Positions 25,301 through 34,997 are shown, counted from the stretch's first letter. The stretch is DNA of 64,000 nt from CAVOJV01 sp963696325 (GCA_963696325.1 CAVOJV010000034.1:1-64000), one strand, 5' to 3'. Notes: generated from the letters alone by a model not told the origin. Program-made: numbers and translations.

Positions 25301-25329
25301 TTGCATTCAACATTCCAAACATTTAAAAT
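25301..25329 (+). promoter_or_regulatory. Candidate promoter of rpsU-yqeY-dnaG-rpoD
   Basis: TTGCAT (25301-25306) and TAAAAT (25324-25329), with a 17-bp spacer, lie about 50 bp upstream of rpsU in an AT-rich stretch. The -35 box is weak. Confidence 0.45.
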
Positions 25330-25380
25330 AATTTGCTAACAATTTTACAACCAGTTATGGAGTACCGAGGTGATGGTTTA

Positions 25381-25596
25381 ATGCCTTCCGTGAAAGTCAA
25401 AGAAAACGAACCGTTTGATATTGCCCTGCGCCGCTTCAAGCGCTCTTGCGAGAAAGCGGGTATTCTTTCAGAAGTTCGCCGCCGCGAGTTCTATGAGAAG
25501 CCTACCCAGGAACGTAAACGCAAACAGGCCGCCGCTGTTAAACGTCACCTGAAAAAGCTCTCTCGGGAAGTTTCTCGCCGTATCCGTCTTTACTAA
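25381..25596 (+). CDS. rpsU: 30S ribosomal protein S21
   Basis: S21 helps start-codon recognition near the 16S 3' end. The ATG at 25381 gives the standard 71 residues, M-P-S-V-K-V-K-E-N-E-P-F-D with a very basic C-terminus. It heads the macromolecular synthesis operon; an in-frame start at 25333 is too far upstream. Confidence 0.97.
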   Translation: MPSVKVKENEPFDIALRRFKRSCEKAGILSEVRRREFYEKPTQERKRKQAAAVKRHLKKLSREVSRRIRLY

Positions 25597-25629
25597 GACA
25601 TCAGTTTTTCCTTCCGATTTTCCGCACCC

Positions 25630-26076
25630 ATGTCTCTCAAAAATCGCATTCAAGACGACATGAAGTTCGCCATGCGGGCTAAGGATAAAGACCGTTTGGG
25701 GACCATTCGACTTATCCTTGCTGCTGTCAAGCAACGCGAGGTCGATGAGCGCATCATCTTGGATGACGCACAAGTCATCGGCGTGCTGGAACGCATGTGC
25801 AAACAGCGCCGCGAGTCCATTGGCCATTATCAGAACGGGGGTCGCGAAGATCTGGCCGCTAAGGAAGCCTTTGAGATTGAGGTCATCCAGGCCTATATGC
25901 CTCAGCCCATCAGCGAGGCCGAACTGGCCGCCCTGATTGCTCAGGCCATTGCCGCCGCTGGCGCCCAATCGGTCCGGGATATGGGGAAGGTCATGGGCCT
26001 GCTCAAGAATCAGATCCAGGGGCGCGCCGATATGACCGCGGTCAGCGCCCTCGTTAAGGCCCGGCTCGACGGTTGA
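25630..26076 (+). CDS. yqeY: GatB/YqeY domain protein
   Basis: The 148 residues match the helical YqeY domain, also found at the C-terminus of GatB (L-K-N-R-I-Q-D-D-M-K-F-A-M-R-A-K and the late G-R-A-D-M-T-A-V-S-A-L-V). A tRNA-related role is assumed for the family but not established. Its place between rpsU and dnaG is conserved in many proteobacteria. Confidence 0.88.
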   Translation: MSLKNRIQDDMKFAMRAKDKDRLGTIRLILAAVKQREVDERIILDDAQVIGVLERMCKQRRESIGHYQNGGREDLAAKEAFEIEVIQAYMPQPISEAELAALIAQAIAAAGAQSVRDMGKVMGLLKNQIQGRADMTAVSALVKARLDG

Positions 26077-26199
26077 ACAGGCGGCCGCTATTTCCCGACG
26101 CGTTAACTTAGTCGAGTCCAAATCGGCATCCGCAGGTATTTGGCAAAGATATCTGGCACCACGCTGACAGCGTGCCGAGAATCGCCTAAGCTATGCCTC

Positions 26200-27927
26200 A
26201 TGGCCAACCGCATTTCCCAGGATTTTCTTGATCAACTGCTTAGCCGAGTGGACCTCGTCGAGGTCGTCGATGTCCGGGTAACCTTACGGAAAACGGGCCG
26301 TGAGTACAGCGCCTGCTGCCCGTTTCATGCCGAAAAAACCCCTTCGTTTACCGTCAGCCCGGTCAAACAGTTTTATCACTGCTTCGGCTGTGGCGCCCAT
26401 GGCAACGCCATCGGTTTTCTCATGGCATACGAGCATCTGGGGTTCATGGAGGCCGTTGAGGAACTGGCGCGCTCGGCAGGTTTGGAATTACCCTGCGCCA
26501 TTGATGCGAAACCTGACCAGCAGAAAGACCTGATTGCCCTGGTTGAGCAAGCCGCTCATTTCTTTCGCCGGCAGCTGCGTGAACATCCTGCTCGTCAGAA
26601 GGCTATCGATTATCTGCGCGGCCGGGGCTTGAACGGCGAAATCGTCAATACCTTTGGCATCGGTTATGCCCCACCGGCTTGGGATAGCCTGTGCAAGGCA
26701 TTGGAAAAAGGCATAGATCCAAAAGATCTAGTCACGGCGGGATTAGCGATTGAGCGCGACAACGGCGAACGCTACGACCGCTTCCGCGACCGCATCGTCT
26801 TCCCAATCCGTGACCGGCGCGGGCGCACTATTGCTTTCGGTGGCCGTGCCCTGGGGGACGCCACTCCGAAGTATCTGAACTCCCCCGAAACCCCATTTTT
26901 CCACAAGGGCCGGGAACTTTATGGCCTCTATGAGGCGCGCATGAGCGAGCGCCAATTCCAGCATCTGTTGGTGGTAGAAGGGTATATGGACGTGGTAACC
27001 CTGGCCCAATACGGGATCCGTTACGCTGTCGCCACATTGGGAACTGCCACCACCCCGGAGCATTTGGAGCGCCTGTTTCGGGTCAGCAAAGATATTATCT
27101 TCTGCTTCGACGGGGATCGGGCTGGCCGCGAGGCTGCTTGGCGGGCGTTGGAAAACGGCTTGCCGCTGTTGCGGGACGGCCGTCAGGCCGCTTTTCTGTT
27201 CCTGCCCGACGGAGAAGATCCGGATGCCCTGGTGCGCAAGGAGGGTCGAGAGGCTTTTGAAAGCCGGTTAACCCAGGCGCTCCCCTTATCCAACTATCTG
27301 TTCGAGCACCTTACCGCCGAAGTGAACATGCACAGCATCGACGGGCGCGCCCGCTTAGCGGAAAAAGCGCGTCCCCTGCTGGACAGACTGCCCGACAGCG
27401 TATACCGAGACATGCTGATACAGCGCCTGGCAGACATGACCGGGGTTGGCAAACAACACATTGAAAAACGCCTGACCGTCCATGCGGCGTTGCCGACTGG
27501 CCATGCTGTCAATCCGATGCGCACACCAGTACGTCTCGCCATAGCCCTGTTATTGAATCGCACCGACCTGGCGCAACATGTCGATATCAAGCGTTTTCAG
27601 GGAATTCCCGCAGCCGGGTTGCCACTGTTGCTGGACCTCATTGAGTTACTTCAGACCCATCCCCAAATTACTTCGGCAGCGCTCCTTCTGACCCGCTATG
27701 AGGATACCGAAACAGGGCACATTCTAGCGCGGCTCGCCCAGTGGAAGCCCGAGTCTGCCGAAGATCGTTATGATTATGAGGCGGAGTTTTTAGCTACCCT
27801 GGAACAACTGGAAAAACGTTACAGCCCGGAAAAACAGCTCTTGGATACCGCCATTCAGAAAGGAAGGCTGGAGAAACTGAGCGTGGAGGAAAGAAATTTG
27901 TTAAGAACCCTTAGCAGGATGAAATGA
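26200..27927 (+). CDS. dnaG: DNA primase
   Basis: DnaG synthesises RNA primers at the replication fork. The ATG at 26200 gives 575 residues. The N-terminal CHC2 zinc finger is complete (Cys40, His43, Cys61, Cys64), the TOPRIM centre is at V-V-E-G-Y-M-D-V, and a C-terminal helicase-binding domain follows. A TTG 60 bp upstream is in frame but gives an atypical N-terminus. Confidence 0.96.
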   Translation: MANRISQDFLDQLLSRVDLVEVVDVRVTLRKTGREYSACCPFHAEKTPSFTVSPVKQFYHCFGCGAHGNAIGFLMAYEHLGFMEAVEELARSAGLELPCAIDAKPDQQKDLIALVEQAAHFFRRQLREHPARQKAIDYLRGRGLNGEIVNTFGIGYAPPAWDSLCKALEKGIDPKDLVTAGLAIERDNGERYDRFRDRIVFPIRDRRGRTIAFGGRALGDATPKYLNSPETPFFHKGRELYGLYEARMSERQFQHLLVVEGYMDVVTLAQYGIRYAVATLGTATTPEHLERLFRVSKDIIFCFDGDRAGREAAWRALENGLPLLRDGRQAAFLFLPDGEDPDALVRKEGREAFESRLTQALPLSNYLFEHLTAEVNMHSIDGRARLAEKARPLLDRLPDSVYRDMLIQRLADMTGVGKQHIEKRLTVHAALPTGHAVNPMRTPVRLAIALLLNRTDLAQHVDIKRFQGIPAAGLPLLLDLIELLQTHPQITSAALLLTRYEDTETGHILARLAQWKPESAEDRYDYEAEFLATLEQLEKRYSPEKQLLDTAIQKGRLEKLSVEERNLLRTLSRMK

Positions 27928-28036
27928 AGCTAATCGTCACCGGTCAAATGATTTCGGCGGTATGCTGATTTATATGTTAAATTTATCAGTTTGATTTTCC
28001 GATTCAAGCTACTATTGTCGGGTACACCACAAGGTC

Positions 28037-29905
28037 ATGAGCGAACAGCAACAGTCGCAGTTGAAAAAGTTGATCGCCCGCGGTAAAGAGCAGGGGTTCT
28101 TGACTTATGCCGAGGTGAATGACCACCTGCCGGATGACATCGTCGACCCAGAGCAGATCGAAGACATCATCGCGATGATAAACGATATGGGCATCGAGGT
28201 GCATGAATTCGCGCCGGATACTGATACCCTTTTGCTGAGCGACAGCACGGTCAACACCGATGATGATGTGGCCGAGGAAGCCGCGGCGGCCCTGGCGGCG
28301 GTAGACAGCGAATTCGGCCGTACCACCGACCCCGTGCGCATGTACATGCGCGAGATGGGTACCGTGGAATTGTTGACTCGGGAAGGCGAGATCCAGATCG
28401 CCAAGCGCATCGAGGAAGGCATGGCGCAAGTGTTGTCCGCTCTGGCCAGCTACCCTCCTGTGATCATCGAGTTGTTAAGGGAATATGTCGTTGTCGAGGC
28501 AGGTGAATTGCGCCTTGCTGACCTCATCAGCGGATTTAAAGAAACGCTTGCGGATCCGGTCGAAACACCTCCGGTTAGCGATGAAGGCGTGGAACCGCAA
28601 GGGAGCGTTGCCCCGGCTAATGACAGCGACCTCGATGTAGAAGGCGAGGATGAGAACGAAGACGACGATGCAGGGGCGGTAACGGACAATGGACCGGATC
28701 CTGAAGAAGCCGCCCGCCGCTTTGCGGAACTGCGCGCTTTGCTTGAGCAGACGCTAGGCAGCATCAATGAGCGCGGCCTACATCATCTGCGGACGCGGGC
28801 CCTGCGCCAGCAGATGGCCGAACAATTCATGGAATTCAAGCTGGTGCCGAAGGTGTTGGAGCGATTGGTTAATGCGCTGCGCGACACGGTAGATCGAATT
28901 CGTGCCCAGGAAAAAATCGTTATGGCTATGTGCGTTGGCAAGGCGCAAATGCCCCGCAAGGTGTTTATTAACTCCTTTCCTGAACATGAGACTAACCTGG
29001 AATGGGTTGATGAGCACATCAAGACGGGGAAGAAGTATTCCGCCGCCCTCTCGGAATACCGCAACGAGATCCGCCAGGCCCAGGGCACGCTGATGGAAAT
29101 ACAGCGAGAAGCCTGCATTCCCATCCATGATATCAAGGATACCAACCGCCATATGTCCATCGGCGAAGCCAAGGCTCGGCGCGCCAAAAAGGAGATGGTG
29201 GAGGCCAACCTGCGCCTGGTGATTTCCATCGCCAAGAAATACACCAATCGCGGTTTGCAATTCCTGGATCTGATCCAAGAGGGCAACATCGGCCTGATGA
29301 AAGCGGTGGATAAATTCGAATATCGGCGTGGCTACAAGTTTTCCACTTATGCGACGTGGTGGATTCGCCAGGCCATCACCCGCTCCATCGCCGATCAGGC
29401 CCGCACCATCCGCATCCCGGTGCATATGATCGAGACCATCAACAAGCTTAATCGAATCTCCCGGCAGATGCTTCAGGAGATGGGGCGTGAGGCGACGCCG
29501 GATGAGTTGGCCGAACGCATGGATATGCCGGAAGACAAGGTGCGCAAGGTTCTCAAGATCTCCAAAGAGCCCATTTCCATGGAAACCCCCATCGGCGATG
29601 ACGAGGATTCCCATCTGGGGGATTTCATCGAGGATGCCAGCGTGCTATCACCGGTGGATTCCGCTACTGGCGAAGGCTTGAAGGAGGCCACGCGCGAGGT
29701 GCTAGCCAGCCTTACACCGCGGGAGGCCAAGGTGCTGCGCATGCGTTTTGGCATCGATATGAATACCGATCATACCCTGGAAGAAGTCGGCAAACAGTTC
29801 GATGTCACCCGCGAGCGCATCCGCCAGATCGAAGCCAAGGCCCTGCGCAAACTGCGTCACCCCAATCGCTCCGAGCAGTTGCGCAGCTTCCTGGATCTGG
29901 AATGA
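28037..29905 (+). CDS. rpoD: RNA polymerase primary sigma factor
   Basis: Sigma-70, 622 residues. Region 1.1 is at the N-terminus, region 1.2 at R-T-T-D-P-V-R-M-Y-M-R-E-M-G, and an acidic non-conserved insert (about 195-222, E/D-rich) follows. Region 2 contains Y-K-F-S-T-Y-A-T-W-W-I-R-Q-A, and the region 4.2 HTH ends T-R-E-R-I-R-Q-I-E-A-K-A-L. AT-rich DNA ahead of it (27960-28020) holds a possible weak internal promoter. Confidence 0.97.
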   Translation: MSEQQQSQLKKLIARGKEQGFLTYAEVNDHLPDDIVDPEQIEDIIAMINDMGIEVHEFAPDTDTLLLSDSTVNTDDDVAEEAAAALAAVDSEFGRTTDPVRMYMREMGTVELLTREGEIQIAKRIEEGMAQVLSALASYPPVIIELLREYVVVEAGELRLADLISGFKETLADPVETPPVSDEGVEPQGSVAPANDSDLDVEGEDENEDDDAGAVTDNGPDPEEAARRFAELRALLEQTLGSINERGLHHLRTRALRQQMAEQFMEFKLVPKVLERLVNALRDTVDRIRAQEKIVMAMCVGKAQMPRKVFINSFPEHETNLEWVDEHIKTGKKYSAALSEYRNEIRQAQGTLMEIQREACIPIHDIKDTNRHMSIGEAKARRAKKEMVEANLRLVISIAKKYTNRGLQFLDLIQEGNIGLMKAVDKFEYRRGYKFSTYATWWIRQAITRSIADQARTIRIPVHMIETINKLNRISRQMLQEMGREATPDELAERMDMPEDKVRKVLKISKEPISMETPIGDDEDSHLGDFIEDASVLSPVDSATGEGLKEATREVLASLTPREAKVLRMRFGIDMNTDHTLEEVGKQFDVTRERIRQIEAKALRKLRHPNRSEQLRSFLDLE

Positions 29906-29950
29906 GCTGTAGCGGTAGTCGGCTGTCCACATTATACTTCTTCGATATCA

Positions 29951-30027
29951 GGGCCCTTAGCTCAGTCGGTTAGAGCTGCGGACTCATAATCCGTAGGTCG
30001 TAGGTTCAAGTCCTACAGGGCCCACCA
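29951..30027 (+). tRNA. tRNA with CAT anticodon, probably tRNA-Ile2
   Basis: This is a 77-nt cloverleaf: acceptor GGGCCCT, anticodon stem around loop CTCATAA (anticodon CAT), T arm GGTTCAAGTCC and encoded CCA. The body resembles E. coli ileX (GGCCCCTTAGCTC...), whose C34 becomes lysidine so that it reads AUA. ileX also lies near rpoD in E. coli. I therefore prefer Ile2 to elongator Met; TilS dependence would decide. Confidence 0.88.
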
Positions 30028-30046
30028 ATTAAAACAATGGCTTGCG

Positions 30047-30582
30047 TTACTTTCGCGTCAAGCCCCTTTTCTCCGCCGCTACGCCGGTGGCTGCCCCAGT
30101 AAAGAAAAACGCCTCTTTTCTGGCAAAAGCCAGCGATGTTGAATGAGCGCTTTGGCGTTCTCGTGGGCGAACCTGCTCGCCCCGCAACTGGCGGCGCAGC
30201 AAGACGACCCGCCGCTGGTGATCCCACCCCGATAGCCGCAATTCACCTTCCAATCCTTGCCAGTCGGCATCGGCAGCGGTCCAGGCGCCGCCGAAGAAAT
30301 CCCGCTCGATGCAGCGCTTGCCTTCTTTCGTCAGCCTCAACTTGAACAGGTAGTGCTGATTTCGGTCTTCGAGTTCGCGCATGCTCCGGTCGGCGCCAAA
30401 GCCGCAGTCACCCCGCACCCGGTGATGGAAAATGGCATCTGCCCCCAGAGTGTCACCGCTGCTTTATCGATCCAAGGCACCTGCAGGTTTCCACTGGGCG
30501 GTTCCACCCAACCCGTCGCCTCGGCAAGCGCCTGCGCTGCCAGGCGTAATGCAAAGTTTTGCCGCCTTTTCACTTCACCCAT
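30047..30582 (-). pseudogene. IS1380-family transposase remnant
   Basis: A minus-strand segment beginning V-R-G-D-C-G-F-G, with Y-L-F-K-L-R and later G-E-L-R-L-S-G-W, matches the second half of IS1380 transposases (start about 30418). A second piece in another frame lies upstream (30337-30582). Both lack the catalytic start and end, and no terminal repeats are visible. It begins 20 bp after the tRNA. Confidence 0.65.
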
Positions 30583-30768
30583 CGGGTGATCTCTTCAATT
30601 ACCTGAGTCAATATATCTCATTGACAGCATACAATAGCAGCCAAGCAGTGAATCGCTGTTTTTGGGATAAAGAGCCTTGTTGATGACAAATGGATCTTAT
30701 GATCTTAAATAAGGCGAACCATGCGCTTTATCGGCTATGCTAGCGGCAAAATTAAATCGAGGTGTGAC

Positions 30769-30975
30769 ATGAATCCAGATGTATTTAACATGCAGGTGCG
30801 CAAATTCCTTAAGCAGGTGGGTGTAACTTCCCAACGCGAGATCGAAAACGCTGTCCGTGAGGCTTTGGAAAGTGGCGAGATCAAAGGTGACGAACGCTTG
30901 CAAGTCTGCATGACCCTGACCATCGACAAGCTGGAATTTACCCATATCGTCGATGATGAGATCACCCTGGAGTAA
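30769..30975 (+). CDS. Small conserved protein, DUF6494-like
   Basis: The ATG at 30769 follows GAGGTG and gives 68 residues, M-N-P-D-V-F-N-M-Q-V-R-K-F-L-K-Q-V-G-V-T. I recognise this as resembling the short DUF6494 family, of unknown function. It is acidic and soluble with no membrane segment. It stands alone between the IS1380 relic and tatC (convergent). Confidence 0.6.
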   Translation: MNPDVFNMQVRKFLKQVGVTSQREIENAVREALESGEIKGDERLQVCMTLTIDKLEFTHIVDDEITLE

Positions 30976-31041
30976 GTCGCTGGGAGTTAAGCCAGATGCC
31001 GCCAGGGGCGCCCCATTAAGATGCTCTGCGGGTTGCCGGCG

Positions 31042-31821
31042 TCAGGATTGTGGATCGTCGAAGTGGTTCAGGGCTGTGTTCTGCGAAGTGTTGCCGGCCC
31101 GGCGGCGCAGCAAAATCCGAGAGCAAAATACCCCCGCTTCAAAAAGCAGCCATATCGGCACCGCCAGCAGGGTTTGGGAAATCACATCGGGCGGGGTAAG
31201 CACCATGCCGATAATGAAAGCTCCCACGATGATATAGGGGCGTTTGGTCGTCAGCGCCTCTGGCGTAGTGACCCCCGTGATGACCAAAATAATAGTGGCA
31301 ATCGGCACCTCGAAGGCCACTCCGAAGGCGAAGAACAAGGTCAACACAAAATCCAGATAATGGGTGATGTCGGTCATCACCGCCACGCCCTGGGGTGCGG
31401 TGCTGGTTATGAAGGCAAAGAACAGCGGCATGATGATGTAATAGGCGAAGGCCATCCCGCAATAAAACAATGCGGTGCTGGATACCAGGATGGGCATCGC
31501 CAAGCGCTTCTCGCTTTGATACAAGCCAGGCGCGATGAAAGCCCAGGCTTGATAGAGCACCCACGGCATGGCGATGAACAAGGCCAGCACGAGGCTGAGC
31601 TTCATGGGTGCCAGGAAAGGCGAAATAACATCGATAGCGATCATGCTGCTCTGGGCCGGCAAATGCTTGAGCAGTGGACCGGCCAGCGCGGTGTAGATCT
31701 GGTTGGAGAAGGGCGACAGTACCAGAAACACCAGTAGGATGCCGGCAATCATCCGCAGCAGGCGGGTGCGCAACTCCAGAAGATGGCTGAGTAAAGGTTG
31801 TTCCTGATCGACGTCGGACAC
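31042..31821 (-). CDS. tatC: Sec-independent translocase TatC
   Basis: TatC is the signal-peptide receptor of the twin-arginine translocase. The 259 residues have six hydrophobic segments and the conserved H-L-L-E-L-R-T-R-L near the N-terminus. It follows tatB by 6 bp and ends the his-tat cluster. Confidence 0.95.
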   Translation of the reverse strand: MSDVDQEQPLLSHLLELRTRLLRMIAGILLVFLVLSPFSNQIYTALAGPLLKHLPAQSSMIAIDVISPFLAPMKLSLVLALFIAMPWVLYQAWAFIAPGLYQSEKRLAMPILVSSTALFYCGMAFAYYIIMPLFFAFITSTAPQGVAVMTDITHYLDFVLTLFFAFGVAFEVPIATIILVITGVTTPEALTTKRPYIIVGAFIIGMVLTPPDVISQTLLAVPIWLLFEAGVFCSRILLRRRAGNTSQNTALNHFDDPQS

Positions 31822-31827
31822 CGGTCA

Positions 31828-32268
31828 CTACTCACACTGCACGGGGGGATTGGGTGGCGAGGTCGGGTCGGCTGGCGGCTGAGTCGAAGACGCCGTTTGA
31901 AGCACTGCATCAGGGAGGGAAACACCCTCGGCTGGTGGCTGAGGCGATGTGCTCTTAGTCAGGGAAACAGCCTCAAGATGTGGAGTTACGGTTTTGCTCA
32001 CTTCTGTTTGAATGTCCGTATTGATGGATTTGACTCTGTCGGCTAATCTCCTTATCTCTTCAGCAGCTTCCTGCTGGCTGATAGAGCGTTTCAGCTCATC
32101 CACCCGCAATTCCCGCTCTACTTCATCTTTGACATCCGCCACCATGCGCCGCGCCTTGCCTATCCAGAGTCCGGCCGTGCGCGCCAGCCCTGGCAGGCGT
32201 TTAGGCCCTACCACCACCAACGCCACCACGAAGACCAGGACGATTTCCCAAAAGCCGATCTCAAACAT
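31828..32268 (-). CDS. tatB: Sec-independent translocase TatB
   Basis: The start at 32268 (M-F-E-I-G-F-W-E-I-V-L-V) gives 146 residues: one short membrane helix, V-G-P-K-R-L-P at the hinge, an amphipathic helix and a long Pro/Thr/Ser-rich tail. G-P-K-R-L-P separates it from TatA. Located between tatA and tatC. Confidence 0.93.
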   Translation of the reverse strand: MFEIGFWEIVLVFVVALVVVGPKRLPGLARTAGLWIGKARRMVADVKDEVERELRVDELKRSISQQEAAEEIRRLADRVKSINTDIQTEVSKTVTPHLEAVSLTKSTSPQPPAEGVSLPDAVLQTASSTQPPADPTSPPNPPVQCE

Positions 32269-32298
32269 ATTGGTAACCAGCTGCAATGAGCATTAAAT

Positions 32299-32547
32299 TC
32301 AGACTTTATCCTTCTCTTTAGGCGTATTTTCCCGCGTGGCCTCGGCATCGATGACCCGGTTTTGGGTGATGTGATCAGGTTTTTTCTCATCCTCTGCTTC
32401 CGCCGATTTTTCGCCTTCTTTCATGGAGTCGCGAAAGCCCTTGAACGAGGCGCCTAAATCGGCGCCGAGATTGCGCAGGCGCTTGGTACCGAAGAGGACC
32501 AAGACAATAGCCAGGATGAGCAATAGTTCCCAAACACTAAAACGCAT
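32299..32547 (-). CDS. tatA: Sec-independent translocase TatA
   Basis: The pore-forming subunit, 82 residues: one N-terminal helix (about 6-20), hinge F-G-T-K-R-L-R, an amphipathic helix with F-K-G-F-R-D-S-M, and an acidic tail. It lies 40 bp after hisE, a linkage known from many proteobacteria. Confidence 0.93.
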   Translation of the reverse strand: MRFSVWELLLILAIVLVLFGTKRLRNLGADLGASFKGFRDSMKEGEKSAEAEDEKKPDHITQNRVIDAEATRENTPKEKDKV

Positions 32548-32587
32548 GGTGTGACCCTCGCAAGTCGTATCCCAGCAAAGCCGGGGG

Positions 32588-32989
32588 TTAGGTAGCTTTA
32601 GGTGCCCTGGAAGCTTTTTCGGCTAGACCGGATACCCCAGCACGGCGTGCAAGCTCCTGCAGCACCGCCGCAGGCCCCAGCCCTTGATGGGCCAGCATCA
32701 CCAGGGTATGAAACCACAGGTCTGCCGTTTCGTGCACGAGCTGCTGGAGGTCTCCGTCCTTGGCGGCCAATATCGTTTCCGTGGCCTCTTCGCCCACTTT
32801 CTTGAGAATGGCGTCCAGGCCCTTGGCGTAGAGCTGCGCCACATAGGAGCTCTCGGGATCGGCGCCCTTACGGGATTCCATGGTAGCCGCCAGTTGCCGC
32901 AGGATATCATTACGGTCGCGCTGCGTATGCAATGCCGTTGTTGCAGGTGGCTGTCGGCCCTGCGGCTCAGTTGCCGGCCGCGTCGTCAT
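32588..32989 (-). CDS. hisE: Phosphoribosyl-ATP pyrophosphatase
   Basis: HisE hydrolyses PR-ATP to PR-AMP, step two of histidine synthesis. The 133 residues include a longer than usual N-terminus and the MazG-like core with K-K-V-G-E-E-A-T-E-T and the late H-E-T-A-D-L-W-F-H. Its start overlaps the hisI stop by 4 bp. Confidence 0.93.
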   Translation of the reverse strand: MTTRPATEPQGRQPPATTALHTQRDRNDILRQLAATMESRKGADPESSYVAQLYAKGLDAILKKVGEEATETILAAKDGDLQQLVHETADLWFHTLVMLAHQGLGPAAVLQELARRAGVSGLAEKASRAPKAT

Positions 32990-33378
32990 GCAGAACCATA
33001 CATCGCGTTAGGGTCCTTGAGCACCGCATCCATCGTTACCCAGTCGCCGTCGCGAAGCTGTTGGAAAAAGCAGCTATGGCGGCCGGTATGGCAGGCCACG
33101 CCACCACTCTGCTCCACTTCCAACAACAACACATCATTATCGCAGTCCAGGTGGATGCCGCGCACCTTTTGCACATTGCCGGAAGTTTCACCCTTATGCC
33201 AGAGACGCCGCCGCGAGCGGGACCAGTAGACTGCCTCGCCGTGGGCCACGGTCTGTTGCAAGGCTTCATGGTTCATCCACGCCAGCATCAATACCCTGCC
33301 GCTGCCGGTTTCCTGGGCGATCACGGGTACCAAGCCATCGGCAGTCCACTGGATACGGTCCAGCCATTCTTCATTCAT
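32986..33378 (-). CDS. hisI: Phosphoribosyl-AMP cyclohydrolase
   Basis: HisI opens the adenine ring of PR-AMP. The start at 33378 gives 130 residues, with W-S-R-S-R-R-R-L-W-H-K-G-E-T-S-G-N and the metal ligands D-C-D-N-D and C-H-T-G-R-H-S-C. HisI and HisE are separate proteins here, unlike the E. coli fusion. ATG 33384 is also possible. Confidence 0.93.
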   Translation of the reverse strand: MNEEWLDRIQWTADGLVPVIAQETGSGRVLMLAWMNHEALQQTVAHGEAVYWSRSRRRLWHKGETSGNVQKVRGIHLDCDNDVLLLEVEQSGGVACHTGRHSCFFQQLRDGDWVTMDAVLKDPNAMYGSA

Positions 33379-33406
33379 TACCATATATCCTGACGCTGAA
33401 AGACGT

Positions 33407-34180
33407 TCAAAGCCGCACCTCGATGCCATGCGCCTGCATATGCCGCTTTGCCTGTTCGATAGTGTATTCGCCAAAGTGAAAAATGCTGGCGGCCAGCACT
33501 GCGTCGGCCTTGCCTTTAAGTATTCCGTCGGTTAGGTGATCCAGGGTGCCAACCCCGCCGGAGGCAATCACCGGCACGCTGACGGCCTCGCTGACGGCGC
33601 GGGTCAACTCTAGGTCAAAGCCGAGCTTAGTGCCATCCCGGTCCATGCTGGTAAGCAAAATCTCCCCGGCACCGTAGTCGACCATTTTGCAGGCCCACTC
33701 CACAGCATCGATGCCCGTAGGCCGGCGGCCCCCGTGCGTGAAGACTTCCCAGCGTGGAGCCCGCTCCGAGGTGCGGACCGCCTTGGCATCGATGGCTACC
33801 ACAATGCATTGATTGCCGAAGCGGCGGGCGGCTTCCCGAACGAATTCGGGATTGAAGACCGCCGCTGTGTTGATGGACACCTTGTCGGCGCCGGCGTTCA
33901 GCATGCGACGCACGTCGGCTACCGTGCGGATGCCACCGCCCACGGTCAGCGGGATGAAGACCTGGCCGGCTACCGCTTCTACGACATGGGCCATAGTCTC
34001 CCGATTGTCGGAGCTGGCAGTGATATCCAGGAAAGTGACTTCGTCGGCACCCTGCTCGTCGTAGCGGTGCGCAACCTCGACGGGATCACCGGCATCGCGA
34101 ATGGCGATGAAGTTGACGCCTTTGACCACCCGGCCGTTGTCTACGTCGAGACAGGGAATAACGCGTTTTGCCAGACCCAT
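33407..34180 (-). CDS. hisF: Imidazole glycerol phosphate synthase subunit HisF
   Basis: The cyclase barrel of the glutamine-dependent synthase, 257 residues. Asp in I-P-C-L-D-V near the start and the second catalytic Asp in T-S-M-D-R-D-G-T are present. It partners HisH, encoded two genes upstream. Confidence 0.96.
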   Translation of the reverse strand: MGLAKRVIPCLDVDNGRVVKGVNFIAIRDAGDPVEVAHRYDEQGADEVTFLDITASSDNRETMAHVVEAVAGQVFIPLTVGGGIRTVADVRRMLNAGADKVSINTAAVFNPEFVREAARRFGNQCIVVAIDAKAVRTSERAPRWEVFTHGGRRPTGIDAVEWACKMVDYGAGEILLTSMDRDGTKLGFDLELTRAVSEAVSVPVIASGGVGTLDHLTDGILKGKADAVLAASIFHFGEYTIEQAKRHMQAHGIEVRL

Positions 34181-34217
34181 GCGTGCGATTTACCTAGAGG
34201 TTTCAAGGCGGCTTATT

Positions 34218-34952
34218 TCAAGCGGCGGCGTCCACCAGTTTCTGGGCAACAGCCAGATCGATGCTGCCTTCGTATAAAGCGCGACCGATGATAGTCCCCA
34301 TGATACCCGCTTCCTGCGCGTCGCGCAGGGCGCGGATGTCGTCCAGGGTGCTGACGCCACCGGACGCGATGACGGGAATGGAAATGGCCTGGGCCAGTTT
34401 GACCGTAGCTTCCACGTTAACGCCCTGCATCATCCCATCGCGGCCGATATCGGTGTACACGATAGCCTCCACGCCATCACGCTCGAAGATGCGGGCCATG
34501 TCAATCGCGTCGTGCTTGGACAGTTTGGACCACCCGTCTACGGCCACCTTGCCGTCTCTGGCGTCCAGGCCGACGATGATGTGGCCAGGGTACTCGAGGC
34601 ACAGATCGCTGATAAAGTGGGGCTCCTTAACGGCCTTGGTGCCGATGATGACGAACTGCACGCCGGCGTTCAGATAGGTGTCCACCGTTTCTTCATCGCG
34701 GATACCGCCGCCCACCTGAATAGGCAGGTCGGGAAAGGCATCGGCGATACGGCGTATCACCTGGGCATTAACCGGCTTGCCGGCGAAGGCGCCGTTGAGG
34801 TCCACCACATGCAGGCGGCGGGCGCCCGCATGCACCCAGCGTGCGGCCATGGCGACGGGGTCATCGGAGAATACGGTGGAATCCTCCATGCGTCCCTGGC
34901 GCAACCGTACACACTGACCGTCTTTCAGATCGATTGCTGGTATTAACAGCAT
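34218..34952 (-). CDS. hisA: Phosphoribosylformimino-5-aminoimidazole carboxamide ribotide isomerase
   Basis: HisA is a (beta/alpha)8 barrel performing an Amadori rearrangement. The start at 34952 (M-L-L-I-P-A-I-D-L-K-D-G) gives 244 residues, with the catalytic Asp of A-I-D-L and the second Asp of Y-T-D-I-G-R-D-G. It lies between hisH and hisF. Confidence 0.96.
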   Translation of the reverse strand: MLLIPAIDLKDGQCVRLRQGRMEDSTVFSDDPVAMAARWVHAGARRLHVVDLNGAFAGKPVNAQVIRRIADAFPDLPIQVGGGIRDEETVDTYLNAGVQFVIIGTKAVKEPHFISDLCLEYPGHIIVGLDARDGKVAVDGWSKLSKHDAIDMARIFERDGVEAIVYTDIGRDGMMQGVNVEATVKLAQAISIPVIASGGVSTLDDIRALRDAQEAGIMGTIIGRALYEGSIDLAVAQKLVDAAA

Positions 34953-34997
34953 TATTATTTCCTCATCATACCTTTGGGATGGCAAATGATTGACAGG

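Noticed and set aside
28625..28690. Very acidic insert in RpoD
   Set aside because: The non-conserved region of primary sigma factors is commonly acidic and variable in length; nothing unusual.
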